Source of the DNA: Ciborinia camelliae
Lineage: Eukaryota; Ascomycota; Leotiomycetes; Helotiales; Sclerotiniaceae
Length of the DNA: 64,000 nucleotides
Reading direction: 5' to 3'
Assembly (NCBI GenBank): GCA_025890175.1
Contig: JANPYM010000013.1
Location: forward strand, 782,645-846,644
Shown: in pieces, positions 27,275-39,612 of the stretch
How positions within the stretch are numbered: position 1 is the first letter of the stretch
Layout of the letters: each line of letters begins with the position of its first letter
Notes under the pieces: generated by a model
What the model saw: only the letters and a program-made list of their open reading frames with translations
Databases searched by the model: none
What the model was told of the DNA's origin: nothing
Made by a program: the position numbers and the translations under genes

Positions 27275-27548
27275 TATCATGAGGACAACTTAGGGATCTA
27301 ATGATTTAGGAACTAAGATTCGTATTAATGGAAATCTAGATTCTAATGTTAAAAAAAGATGCAAAATAGCTAAACCTTATATAACTTTAAATAGTTATAT
27401 TAAACTAATATTAGTATTTAATGTATAATACTAAGTGAATACTATACTTAGAACCTAATACTATAAGAATAAAGAGCATTCACCATCAAGCACGTGATCG
27501 TAGGTCATGTGTTAGTCACGTGACCCGTACCCCTGTAACTTCGTTACA
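27275..27548 (-). mobile_element. Solo LTR, family E, copy E2 (274 bp)
   Basis: This is the reverse complement of the E1 LTR, from TATCATGAGGAC to TTCGTTACA. ATAAT flanks both sides (27270-27274, 27549-27553), so it inserted as an element and was reduced to one LTR. It keeps CACGTG sites near its right end and is only mildly mutated. Confidence 0.9.
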
Positions 27549-28243
27549 ATAATAAACTATATAATTGTTTATAATAATAATAATAATAAATTTATTATAA
27601 AAAAATATATAAATTTTAATTATACAAAAAACTTTTTAATAAAAAAAAATATATTAAATTATATTTTCTTTATATACAAAAAAATGATTTCGATATAATT
27701 AAAAAAACAATTAATTGTAACCTTAAATTCAATAAAATCAAAATATTATAAACTTTGTAAAACAATTATAAAAATATTATAAATTCAATAATTTCTAAAA
27801 AAATTAATAAAAATTAAATACAAATATTCTGGTTTAATAAAGATTAAAATTATTAAAAATAATCAAAAAAATCTTATTTTTATTAAAAATCCAAAAATTC
27901 ATTAACGTATAAAATATATAATAATAAAATATTATTACATCCATAAACAAATTATATAAAACTATATTAATTTATAATTTGTTCCAACAAATCTACAAAT
28001 AACAAACAAATTTATAAAACCGTTTTTACCAATAAAATATATTAAATTTATCGAAATATTATAAATAAAAAAACTTTTGAAGAAAAAAAAGATTCATTTT
28101 TTGAAAACATAAAATATATATATCAATAATAACAAAATATATTAATTAAAAATAAAAAATATTAATCTAAAAAAATTAAGAAATAACAAAAAAATTTCAA
28201 AAAAAAACTCTAAAACGCCTTATACATTACTAATTAAAAAATA

Positions 28244-28419
28244 TATTAAAAATAATTAGGGTTGTATAAACCGTATAGATTGCAAAGCAGCCTATAGACC
28301 TAATACAACCTAATGTTTTATTTTAAATTTAAATAATATATAAGATTTAATCTTAGTTTTATAATAATTTCAAATAATATTATACAATTTGCACCTTCAC
28401 GTGATCTACCTTTTCAATA
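28244..28419 (+). repeat. Element J 3' LTR (176 bp)
   Basis: Starts TATTAAAAATAATTAGGG (RIP form of the left copy) and ends TTCAATA, followed by TATTG. A surviving CACGTG lies at 28398-28403. Confidence 0.87.
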
Positions 28420-28424
28420 TATTG

Positions 28425-29651
28425 TATAATTATAAATATTAATATTATTAATTTAAATAATTAAATTAATTTTAATTTTAATTTTAATAATAAATTTTTT
28501 TTTATTTGATATCAAATATATAAAAGATTTTATAAATATATATTTTTTTTTAAAACTTTTAATAATAAAAAAGTAAAATAATTGAAGATTTACTAAAAAT
28601 ATTAAAATAAATTAAGGAAATATTATAAATAATAATTAAAGATTTGGAATTATAAAAATCAATTATTAAAATATCAAAATAAATAATTAAATAAATGAAA
28701 TTCCAAATTATTATATTTATTATTATTATTATTATTAATTATATTATTATTATTATTAATTTAATCTAATAATTTATTTAAATGTTTTATAAAATAATAA
28801 TATAAAGATTTAATAATTAATATTAATATATTAATAATTATAATAAAAAAGTGTTAAAATTATTAATTATAAATAATATATATTTAAAAAATATTATATA
28901 TATAAATAAATATTTATAATATTAATTTTTTTTTTATATATATATTTGGGTTTGATAATATATTATATAAATAATGTAATACTTTATATTTCGAATTTAA
29001 AGTAATAAAAATTAAAATTAAGTTGATTAATTAAAAGATTTATAATATTAAATATTATGTTAATAAAAATATTAATCTTATATTTTCAATAATACTTGAT
29101 TTGATAATAAAACTATAAATAATTTAAAATCTATAAAATAAAAAATTCAAAAAAAATATTAAAAAATATAATAATATATTTATTTTTATATTATTTAAAT
29201 ATAATAAAAACCAAAAACTAAATTATATTAAAAATAATTAATTTATCTTTATTATATATAATCATTATTATTATTATTAAAATCCAATTATCGAATTTCT
29301 TTGGTAAAAAATCTATCTTTAATTAATTATTCTTTTATAATTTTATATATATAATTAATATTTGAATAAATATAATAATATATATTAATTTTAATTGTAT
29401 TATTATAATAAAAATTGATATACTAATTTAAGATTTCAATTTATATATTGTATCATATAAATATATATAAAAAATAATAATATAATAATATTAAAAATTG
29501 TTTTTATTATTTTTAATAAAAAAAATAACGAAAAATTAAAAGACCCTTAAAATATTATTTTTAATATTTATTAATATAATAAAAATAAATAAAAGTTTTT
29601 TTTTAATTATTTATATATTATATATATATTATATTTATTATATATTTTTTT
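28425..29651. other. AT-rich relic DNA, not assigned
   Basis: Only A/T-dominated sequence with short ATT microsatellites (around 28720). It is probably H interior, since it follows the J 3' target duplication. No motif or repeat end found. Confidence 0.35.
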
Positions 29652-29925
29652 TGTGACGAAGTTACAGGGGTACGGGTCACGTGACTAGCACGTGACCTAC
29701 GATCACGTGCCTGGTGGTGAATACTCTTTATTTCTATAGTATTAGGTTTTAGGTATAGTATTCGTTTAGTATTATACATTAGGCATTAACGTTAGTTTAG
29801 TACAGCTATTTAGGTTTATATAAAGTTCAATTATTCTACATCTTCTTCTAACATTAGAATCTAGATTTTCATCAATACGAATCTTAGTTCCTAAATCATT
29901 AGATCCCCAAGTCGTCCTTGTGATA
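29652..29925 (+). mobile_element. LTR, family E, copy E3 (274 bp, well preserved)
   Basis: TGTGACGAAGTTACAGGGG at the left and GTCCTTGTGATA at the right. Three CACGTG hexamers (29678-29683, 29689-29694, 29704-29709) lie ahead of a TATATAAAG box (near 29817), so this is the clearest view of an E promoter region. The flanks are TTTTT on the left and TCCCT on the right. They would match only if the left copy had three C-to-T changes, so its status as a solo LTR is probable but not shown. Confidence 0.85.
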
Positions 29926-29930
29926 TCCCT

Positions 29931-32900
29931 AACCTAATTAAATTTGAAATTAATAAAAACAAATAATAAACTTTTTAATATAAATTTTAACAATTCTAAA
30001 TAATTCAAAAATTAAATATAAATAATTTTTATATGCTAATTAATTATATAATACATATTTTGTTACAAATTAATAGCGAAATTATTATTTATTTTGTATT
30101 TCAATTTAAAATTAATAATTTAAATTTTTTTATAATAATAAAAAAAATATTCAAAATCTTTATATAAATTTATAAAAATAATACTAAAATGAAAACAATT
30201 TAAATTAAATATTATAAATTTTTTAAAACAAATAATTATTTATTTAGTTTTGAAAAGAATTTTAATAATTTTTTATTAAATTCAAATTTATTAAAAAAAT
30301 TATAATTAACAATTTTTAATATAAAATTAATAAAAATATAAAATAAATTATAATCTTTTTATACAAATATATAATAATTTAAAATTTAAAACATAAAGGT
30401 TAATATAATTGTTATAAATATTAAACAATTTAGTATAATTAAAAAATATAAAATAAAGTGTAAAAAAAAAATAAAGAAAAAAAAAATATTTTTAATTTTA
30501 TTATTCAAAATACCAAAAAAAAATTAGAATTTTTATATTCAAATAAATTAAATTATAAATCAAAAATATTGATTTTATTTATAAAAAAAATAATTATATT
30601 ATTAAAAATTGCCCTAAAAAAAAGGGTACAATTAAATCAAAGAAAATTGCGTTATAATAAAGAAAAAAATAATTTCTAATTTAAATATATTAAAAATTGT
30701 AATGCAATTATAATCCGATTTTAAGGACTTTTTAAAATTACAATTTTATCGATTTATATTAACTAATTGTGGTTTAATATTCATTAAGTTTATGTTTATA
30801 GGTAAGGTAACAAAATTTATTAACAAATTATTTGAAAAAACAAAAACTTTAATACCAATTCTTTTCAATATATATTATTTTAATAAGAATTTTATTAACA
30901 AAATTATTATTACATTTATTTATAAAGCAAAACAAATTAAATCTATACCCTTATTTTAATTATACAAAATAAAAACTTTTAATAATAAAGTCTTTAAAAT
31001 TATAATTAATCACAACAAAATATTCGTTTAAATTCAAATATACAATTATATCAATATTATAATATTTTATATTATAAATATATTTTATTAAATATTAATA
31101 AAAAACAAATAAATATAATAATACAAAATTATAATTTATATAAAAACGAAAATTATATTTTTCGAATTAAAGTTTTATTTGCACTTTAATATGTTAAAAA
31201 TCGAGTTTTTGAAAAACTAGTTGAAGCCTATATTTTTAATAAAAAATACAAAAATTAGGGATATATTTTTAGGGATTGATAATATAATATATTTTGTATT
31301 AAAAATCATTTTGAAATAAAAAATTATTAAGATTATTATATTTAACAATAATTTGATTTTTGTTTTTATAAATTTAATTTTATTATATATTAATATAATT
31401 AATATTATTTTTTTTTAACAATTTTAAAACAAAAAAATATTTAAATTTTTGTTATTTTCATAATAAATATTATAAATAAAAAATATTAATAATAAAATGC
31501 AAAGATTAAATTAAATAATAAAAGATTTTTATATAAAAAAATCCTATCCAATTATTATAATTATTTAAATATATTTAAAAAAATAAAACAAATAAATTTC
31601 CTTTTTATAATAATTTCGATTATTATATTAATTTTAATAAATTTAATATATTAAATTATATATTATTATTTTAAATATTTAATAAAAAATTAAATTTTAT
31701 TAAAAAATATATTAATAATAATTTAAAAAAAAACTTTATTAAATTTAATAAAACAATTTTTGTATTCTTAATTTTATTTTATTATATATTAATATAATTA
31801 ATATTATTTTTTTTTAACAATTTTAAAACAAAAAAATATTTAAATTTTTGTTATTTTCATAATAAATATTATAAATAAAAAATATTAATAATAAAATGCA
31901 AAGATTAAATTAAATAATAAAAGATTTTTATATAAAAAAATCCTATCCAATTATTATAATTATTTAAATATATTTAAAAAAATAAAACAAATAAATTTCC
32001 TTTTTATAATAATTTCGATTATTATATTAATTTTAATAAATTTAATATATTAAATTATATATTATTATTTTAAATATTTAATAAAAAATTAAATTTTATT
32101 AAAAAATATATTAATAATAATTTAAAAAAAAACTTTATTAAATTTAATAAAACAATTTTTGTATTCTTAATTTTATTTGTTTGAAAATTTGAAGGCAGAT
32201 TATAGTTTTATATTGATTATTACAAATTTAATTTTATTATTAAAAAAAATATTTATTTTTTATTTTTGATTAATAAAACTTTAGTTTAAATAATTAAATC
32301 GATATTTATAATCAAACTTAATATTTGTTATATTTTTAATCAAATTTAAATAAAAATTGAAAAGAAATATAGATCTAATTATATTTTGTATATAATTCGA
32401 ATTATTTTATTACAAAATTATATTATTTAAATTATATAATAATTTAATTATGTTTCAATATTATATTAATAATATATTTTAAAATTTTTTGAATATTTTT
32501 ATATTTATTTATATAAATAATATTTTAATTTATAATAAAAGTTGTAATAAGTATATTAATTATATATATTAAATATTTAATATTTTTTGGAAAATTGATT
32601 TATAAATTAATAAAAAAATATATAAATCTTTTATTTAAAAAACTAAATTTTTAAATTTGATTTTATTAAAATGAATTTTATAAAAATTTAGATTATTTTT
32701 AATTTAATATTTTAAAAATATTTTAAAAATATTAAAAATATTTTTTGTTTTACAAATTTTACAAATTTTTATAAATAATTTATTAATAAATATTTCTAAA
32801 TTTATAAATTATTAATTAATTTATAAATCAAAATTAATAAAATATTTAATTTTAATTAAACCCCTAATTATGAAAAAACATTTTTAATATTAAAAAATAC

Positions 32901-33673
32901 TATTATTTATATTTTTATCCTAATATATTTTAATTGAAAAAAAAAAGTATATATTAAATATAATATCTTCGATTATATTATTAAAAATACCCTTTCCCAA
33001 ATTAAAAATAATGAACAATTATATTCAATTGTTTATTTTTTTTAAAAAAATAATTTCAATTAAATATAATTACAAAATTTATAATACAAAATTATTTATT
33101 ATTATTTATTATTTTTAAAAAAAAAACCCAATATTCAAAAAACTAAGATTTTAATAAATATATTTATTAATTATAAAACATTTTAATATTATATAATTAT
33201 AAAAAGATTTATTAAATAATAAATTTAATAAACTATATTTTTTACTAATTATAATTTTCAAATAATATATTAATTAAAAAAGAATAATAATAAAATTAAT
33301 ATTTTAAATTAATAAATTTAAAACTTTTTATATAATAAAAGAAATAATAAAATTTAATATCAATAATAAACCGTTTTAAATTATAATTAAATTTATTTAA
33401 ATATTCAATTTCAAATTTGTATTATAAACATCCCCAATTTATTTTATAATAAAATAAATTTTAACGTTTGCTTTATAATATTAGATATATAATATAATAA
33501 TAAATTTTATAAATATATTAAAATAATAATAAAAAACAATATTTAACAAAACAAAAAAATCTTTTTAATATTTTATTTTATTTTAAATAATAAATTACTT
33601 TATTATAAATATAAAGTTTAAATCCTAAAATTCAAAAATTCAAAAATTAATAAATAAAAATTATTATTAAAGT
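29931..33673 (+). pseudogene. Relic N: plus-strand Gypsy pol, decayed
   Basis: A plus-strand frame around 32450-32570 reads MFQYYINN, a stop-containing linker, NIFIFIYINNILIYNKS. This corresponds to a Gypsy reverse transcriptase ending in YIDDILIYSKS, with YINN at 32510-32521. It differs from E1 and G in detail, so it is a third Gypsy lineage. No LTRs could be paired with it. It ends abruptly at the family A LTR at 33674, beyond which the DNA is a reverse-strand E relic. Confidence 0.6.
31377..32178. repeat. 403-bp direct duplication at 399-bp spacing
   Basis: 31377-31779 and 31776-32178 read identically wherever I compared them, including all scattered G and C. The copies overlap by a few bases at the junction, as expected of a tandem duplication with microhomology. 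It lies just upstream of the relic N reverse transcriptase and must be younger than the RIP damage. Confidence 0.88.
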
Positions 33674-33817
33674 TGTTGAAGATCATATTCACTATAGTGA
33701 CCGAGGTCTACCCCACCTCCTAATGTAGCTTAGCTTCCTCTATTGTACAGTACCCTTTACCTACTTTACAGTTCACATAGCTTTATTCTACACACACAAT
33801 ATACTACATGTTCAATA
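33674..33817 (+). mobile_element. LTR, family A (144 bp, internal deletions)
   Basis: TGTTGAAGATC to TTCAATA, with GACCGAGGTCTACCCC intact. The flanks are AAAGT (left) and AAAAT (right), equal after one G-to-A change. It sits exactly between relic N (plus) and relic E4 (minus), so the flanks may instead be a rearrangement junction. Confidence 0.75.
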
Positions 33818-34727
33818 AAAATATACAAAAATAGATATTAAAATAAACAAATTTTTTAATATTTAAAATATAAATTAAATAATTTTATTTTAAATAAAAT
33901 TTTGTTTAAATTTATTTTTAATAAAAAAATTAATAATTTAATAATCTTTAAAAAGTTTTAAATAAAATAATAATAATAATTAATAAATTTAAAAAAATCT
34001 TATAACTTAATAATAAATATACAAATCAATTAATTTTGAATAACTTTGATTTTTTCAAAATTGATAAAAAAGTTTAGCAAAAAAAATTATTAATCTAAAA
34101 AACTTAGTTTATAAAATATTAAATTCGTTTTTTTTAATATTAACCTAAAATTTAATATATTTCAATTTTTTAAAAACTTTTATTATATAAATCTAATACT
34201 CTTTTTCAGTTTAATTAAAAATAAGAATATTATTTATATAAACAATATAAAAAATATTAAAATATTTTAATAATATATTATTAATATATAATTAAAAAAT
34301 TATTAATTTTTTATAAAATCTAAATAAAAATATTAAACTTTTATAATTTTTTATAAATATATAAAAAATAATTAAATACTTATTCTTCAGAATAGCTATA
34401 CAAATATAATTGAAAATATAATAAATATTAAAATGGATTAAAAATTTATTACTAATTATTAAAAAAATAATATTATTAATTAAAAAAAAGAATATTTATT
34501 TTTTCAAAAAATAATATTAAATTATTAATAATTAAAACAAAAATGTATATCCCTTTTCAATTATTTAATAAATATAATTAAAATTGTATATAAAATAAAA
34601 TTTATAATAATAAAGTTTTTGGAAAGATTTTTAAAAATAAATCAATAAATCTTTTTGAATTTGATTTACAATATTTTATAAAAACAAAAAATCTAATTTG
34701 ATTTTTTATTGTTTTCAAAAATTATAT

Positions 34728-35227
34728 TGTTGTATTTTAATTAAATATATAATACCTATCTCTTAATTAACTATATAATTAATTATATAATTTATTTATT
34801 TAATTAAATATATTAATTAATTAATTAAATAATTAATAAATTATATATTTATTTAATTATACAGGGTATAATTAAATGTACGGTACGGTAGTACGAACTA
34901 CGCGAACACGTGCCTAGTACGATCATTCGAATCGTACAGGGTTCTTTCAGAATTCGAAACGCCGCATTAGGAAAGGTTGATTCTTTGTTCGATTTTCCAT
35001 TGGAAAAAGCAATATAGTGGGGCATTTCATTTTCGATATTATGATTTTCAATCAATATAATCAATAGAATCAAAATACTATTCTACTGTATATATATATA
35101 ATATAATACGTTTATCTCTTATTTAATTAATTAATCGTGATCTAGAACCTAGCCTACGTTCCCTGCGCCACGCATATACCCCTGCATATGCGTAGCATGT
35201 GACCTGTACGACTTGCAACTTGCAACA
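34728..35227 (+). repeat. Element L 5' LTR (500 bp)
   Basis: The first 130 bp are AT-rich and the rest has normal composition. CACGTG lies at 34907-34912. A 74-codon minus-strand open frame (34849-35073) is present in both LTRs but resembles nothing I know and is probably chance. Confidence 0.93.
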
Positions 35228-35245
35228 GGTTATGAGCCCGGTTCC
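35228..35245 (+). promoter_or_regulatory. Element L primer-binding site (probable)
   Basis: GGTTATGAGCCCGGTTCC abuts the 5' LTR end. RIP-altered sequences of the same shape (GTTATAA...) follow the 5' LTRs of H and TRIM B, so several Copia-type elements here seem to use the same tRNA primer. The tRNA itself was not identified. Confidence 0.6.
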
Positions 35246-35380
35246 TAGGCTATATAGGCCTGGCTCCCCTGTAGGCTAAGGAGATCCCGGTATATCGATT
35301 CAAAATCGATTCTAATAGGTCGATTTCATTGATTTTATAAGAGATATCTCGAAAAACGAATTATATATTGATTCGAATCG

Positions 35381-35594
35381 CGAAACCTAGCTCGAATCCA
35401 ATCGAACCCTAGTTCGAAACCTAGTTCGAATCCAATCGAACCCTAGTTCGAAACCTAGTTCGAATCCAATCGCGATCCTAGTTCAGATTCATCTGCCAAT
35501 CGAATCTAACCCGATTCCGAATCGAATTCGGCCCCTGAACCTACGATTCCGATTCGTATTTCGGCCCCTGAACCTACGATTCCGATTCGTATTT
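35381..35594. repeat. Two short GC-normal tandem arrays in element L
   Basis: 35381-35471 holds about 2.7 copies of a 34-bp unit beginning CGAAACCTAGTTCGAATCC. 35529-35594 holds two copies of a 33-bp unit beginning CGGCCCCTGAACCTACGA. Both are rich in TTCGAA/ATTCGA palindromes. Confidence 0.85.
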
Positions 35595-35689
35595 CGATAC
35601 CGAACGAACCGAACCCACTTTTATACAAGGGTTGGAGGAATTGAAGGGATTAAGTGGAACGGCATTTTAAAGCCCGACCACTAGAATCG

Positions 35690-36195
35690 ATTATATGATT
35701 AGATCGATTAGATCGATTATATAATTAGATCGATTCTACGATTAAATCGATTATATAAATTATATGATTAAATCGATTATATGAATTATATGATTTAATC
35801 GATTATATAACTTAATCGATTATATAAATTATATAATTAAATCGATTATATAAATTATATAATTAAATCGATTATATAAATTATATGATTCAATCGATTA
35901 TATAACTAAATCGATTATATGAATTATATAATTAAATCGATTATATAATTAAATCGATTATATAAATTATATGATTTAATCGATTATATAACTAAATCGA
36001 TTATATAAATTATATAATTAAATCGATTATATAAATTATATGATTAAATCGATTATATAAATTATATGATTAAATCGATTATATAACTAAATCGATTATA
36101 TAAATTATATAATTAAATCGATTATATGAATTATATGATTTAATCGATTATATAAATTATATAATTAAATCGATTATACGATTAGATCGATTAGA
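35690..36195. repeat. ATCGAT minisatellite array in element L
   Basis: About 500 bp of imperfect units built from AAATCGATTATATAA and AATTATATGATT, with periods of roughly 18 and 27 bp. Each unit is itself nearly palindromic around TCGA. Confidence 0.88.
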
Positions 36196-36379
36196 GATTT
36201 AATCTCTACATATATATATATATATTTATATAATACTAGCGTATTTAGAATTTCGATTTATAGTTAAATCGATTTTTATTAATCTTGCTTTTAAATTTTT
36301 ATTGATTTTATTTAAAAGTTTTAATTAAATTTTAATTAAAAGTTTAATTTCAATTTAATTATAATATTATTTTATAGTA

Positions 36380-36545
36380 TTAAACCCTGAGGCCTGCGTC
36401 CCTAAGACTAAACCTAATTGAGCGTATAAAATTAGGTCCCTAGACGCTATATCTGTACGATTACGTCATCCATAGCGGATGGTATAGCAATATATCTTAT
36501 ACCAAGGTGCCCTAGCTTAATATTTATTTGAGAGGTGGCTGGTTT
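36380..36545. other. Unique non-repetitive island in element L
   Basis: A GC-normal stretch (GAGGCCTGCGTCCCTAAG through GGTGCCCTAGC) between two satellite arrays. It encodes no recognisable protein. It may be a remnant of the ancestral internal region. Confidence 0.5.
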
Positions 36546-36589
36546 ATATTGAAATAATATTATTATTATTTAACTTTAAGTTTTTATTT

Positions 36590-37450
36590 ATGAATTAATT
36601 AATTTAAAAATATTAATTGATTCTAAAGCATTAATTAATTAGTTTAAAAATATTAATTAATTTGAAAAATTGATTAATATAAAAATACTAATTAATATAG
36701 AATAATGCTAATTAATATAAAAAAGCTAATTAATATAAGAATATTAATTAGTTTAAAAATATTAATTAATTTTAAAGCATTATTTAATTAGTTTAAAAAT
36801 ATTAATTAATTTGAAAAATTGATTAATATAAAAATACTAATTAATAAAAATAATGCTAATTAATATAAAAAAGCTAATTAATATAAGAATATTAATTAGT
36901 TTAAAAATATTAATTAATTTTAAAGCATTATTGAATTAGTTTAAAAATATTAATTAATTTGAAAAATTGATTAATATAAAAATACTAATTAATATAGAAT
37001 AATGCTAATTAATATAAAAAAGCTAATTAATATAAGAATATTAATTAGTTTAAAAATATTAATTAATTTTAAAGCATTATTTAATTAGTTTAAAAATATT
37101 AATTAATTTGAAAAATTGATTAATATAAAAATACTAACTAATAAAAATAATGCTAATTAATATAAAAAAGCTAATTAATATAAGAATATTAATTAGTTTA
37201 AAAATATTAATTAATTTTAAAGCATTATTGAATTAGTTTAAAAATATTAATTAATTTGAAAAATTGATTAATATAAAAATACTAATTAATAAAAATAATG
37301 CTAATTAATATAAAAAAGCTAATTAATATAAGAATATTAATTAGTTTCAAAATATTAATTAATTTTAAAGCATTATTTAATTAGTTTAAAAATATTAATT
37401 AATTTGAAACATTGATTAATATAAAAATACTAATTAATCAAAATAATGCT
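36590..37450. repeat. 148-bp tandem satellite, about 6 copies, in element L
   Basis: The landmark GAAAAATTGATTAATA recurs at 36664, 36813, 36961, 37110, 37258 and (as GAAACATTGATTAATA) 37406, giving a period of 148-149 bp. Copies differ by only a few substitutions and a two-base indel. The units are made of ATTAATTA-type palindromes. Confidence 0.9.
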
Positions 37451-39110
37451 AATTAATGATTTATATTAAAATCATAATTAAAATAATGATTCGAATCAAA
37501 ATAATGATTTATATTAAAATCATGATCAATATAATGATTTAAATTAAAATAATAATTTAAATCAAAATAATAATGATTCAAATCAAAATAAATAATTAAT
37601 TAATTTTATATTAATTATATATAATATTTAAAATAGATTTTTTTATGTATTTTAAATATATTATAATATTTAAAATATATTTTTTATAATATTTTAAATA
37701 TATTGCGATTAATTAATTAATTTTATATTGATTAATTATAATATTTTATATTAAATGATCGCAATAAATTAATTATGATTTATATTATAATCATAATCAA
37801 AATGATTTAAATCAAAATAATAATCAAAATAATGATTTATATTATAATTATAATCAAAATAATGATTTAAATCAAAATAATAATTAAAATAAATGATTTA
37901 TATTAAAATTATAATCATAATGATTTAAATTAAAATAATAATCAAAATAATGATTTAAATCAAAATAATAATTAAAATAAATGATTTATATTAAAATTAT
38001 AATCATAATGATTTAAATTAAAATAATAATCAAAATAATGATTTATATTATAATTATGATTAAAATAATAAGTAAAATATATAATTTATATTAAAATTAT
38101 AATTATAATAATTTAAATTAAAATAATAATTAAAATAATAATTTATATTATAATTATGATTAAAATAATGATTTAAATCAAAATAATAATTAAAATAAAT
38201 GATTTATATTAAAATTATAATCAATAATGATTTAAATCAAAATAATAATTAAAATAAATGATTTATATTAAAATTAAAATAAATGATTTATATTAAAATT
38301 ATAATCATAATGATTTAAATCAAAATAATGATTTAAATAGTTAATAATTAATTAATTTTATATTAATTAATTATAATATTTAAAATAGATTTTTTTATGT
38401 ATTTTAAATACATTATAACATTTAAAATACATTTTTTATAATATTTTAAATATATATTGCGATTAATTAATTAATTTTATATTGATTAATTATAATATTT
38501 AACATAAAGCTTTTATTTTATATTAAATAATCGCAATGAATTAATTATGATTTATATTATAATCATAATCAAAATGATTTAAATTAAAATAATGATTTAA
38601 GTCAAAATAAATAATTAATTAATTTTATATTAATTAATTATAATATTTAGAATAGATTTTTTATGTATTTTAAATACATTATAACATTTAAAATACATTT
38701 TTTATAATATTTTAAATATATATTGCGATTAATTAATTAATTTTATATTGATTAATTATAATATTTAACATAAAGCTTTTATTTTATATTAAATGATCGC
38801 AATGAATTAATTATAATTTATATTATAATCATAATCAAAATGATTTAAATTAAAATAATGATTTAAGTCAAAATAGTTAATAATTAATTAATTTTATATT
38901 AATTAATTATAATATTTAAAATAGATTTTTTTTATGTATTTTAAATACATTATAACATTTAAAATACATTTTTTATAATATTTTAAATATATTGCGATTA
39001 ATTATTTAATTTTATATTGAAGAATCGCAATAAATTAGTTAATTATAATATTGAAAATATATATATTTTTATAATATTTTAAATATATTGTAATTGATTA
39101 ATTAATTTAT
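37451..39110. repeat. Higher-order AT array in element L
   Basis: Short units (AATGATTTATATTAAAAT, AATGATTTAAATCAAAAT) alternate with four larger blocks near 37600, 38360, 38620 and 38885. Each block contains TTTTATGTATTTTAAATAC, an inverted partner and TTGCGATTAATTAATTAA, and usually a distal ATCGCAAT that can pair with it. The blocks could form long hairpins. Confidence 0.8.
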
Positions 39111-39136
39111 ATTAATTAATTATATTTTATAATAAA

Positions 39137-39292
39137 AGCAAATATATATCTAAACGCTATTATTATATTAAAAATTTAATTAATAAAAGTCTAATTGATT
39201 TAAATTGAATTTCCTCTTTAGATCAATTAGTAGATGGTTTAACTAAACCATTGGATAAAATAAAATTATTTAAATTAATTGATTCAATTTAG
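39137..39292 (+). pseudogene. Copia RNase H C-terminal remnant in element L
   Basis: One frame reads SKYISKRYYYIKNLINKS at the start and ends QLVDGLTKPLDKIKLF to a TAG at 39290-39292, with one internal TGA (39206-39208). This is the end of a Copia polyprotein: the KHIDIRYHFIR-like stretch, then the (A)DxLTKPL motif at 39233-39253. It has the right place, about 320 bp before the 3' LTR. It shows that L descends from a Copia element that lost the rest of gag-pol. Confidence 0.8.
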
Positions 39293-39612
39293 CAATTAAT
39301 TAATAAATAAATAATAATGAAAAATAATGAATATATATAAATGAATATATATTAATGAAATTAATTGGATTAATTTTATTAATTCAATTATTAAAAATAA
39401 TATTAAAAAGAATAAAATCAAAAGATTTTATTCTAAAAAATATTAATTTTCGAAATAAAATCGATACTTATATATGCTATATATACGTATTTGTATTTTA
39501 TTTTATTTCATTTTTATAAATTTATTTAAAATATTTATTTAATTTCATTTCATTTTATTTTATCTTATTTTTTATTTTTTATTTTTTTTAAGAGAAAGCT
39601 ATTAAGGGGGCG

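Larger units (their letters stand above)
26838..28243 (+). pseudogene. Element J 3' pol remainder with two solo LTR insertions
   Basis: The continuation of J after the G insertion, up to the J 3' LTR. Only short AT-rich pieces (26838-26981, 27188-27269, 27554-28243) remain around K1 and E2. No motif is readable. Confidence 0.5.
7645..28419 (+). mobile_element. Element J: Copia retrotransposon nested in H
   Basis: Two 176-bp LTRs (7645-7820 and 28244-28419) start TGTTGAGAG (RIP form TATTAAAAA) and end TTCAATA. TATTG precedes the first and follows the second. The interior encodes a decayed Copia polyprotein on the plus strand. An integrase YTPxQNGV-type motif (10629-10652), an uninterrupted 78-codon integrase C-terminal piece (10872-11108) and a YxDD-type reverse transcriptase site (12060-12071) all lie in one reading frame. 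G, D, K1 and E2 are inserted in it. Without them J is about 5.5 kb, a normal Copia length. Confidence 0.88.

Noticed and set aside
29647..29930. TTTTT/TCCCT as the target duplication of E3
   Set aside because: It needs three C-to-T changes in one copy. Possible under RIP but not evidence.
34849..35073. 74-codon minus-strand frame, repeated at 39734-39958
   Set aside because: It is duplicated only because it lies in both LTRs of element L. It crosses the promoter part of the LTR and resembles no protein.
35381..39110. CRISPR-like array in the regularly spaced repeats of element L
   Set aside because: Units are directly adjacent with no unique spacers. They are satellites in a eukaryotic retroelement.
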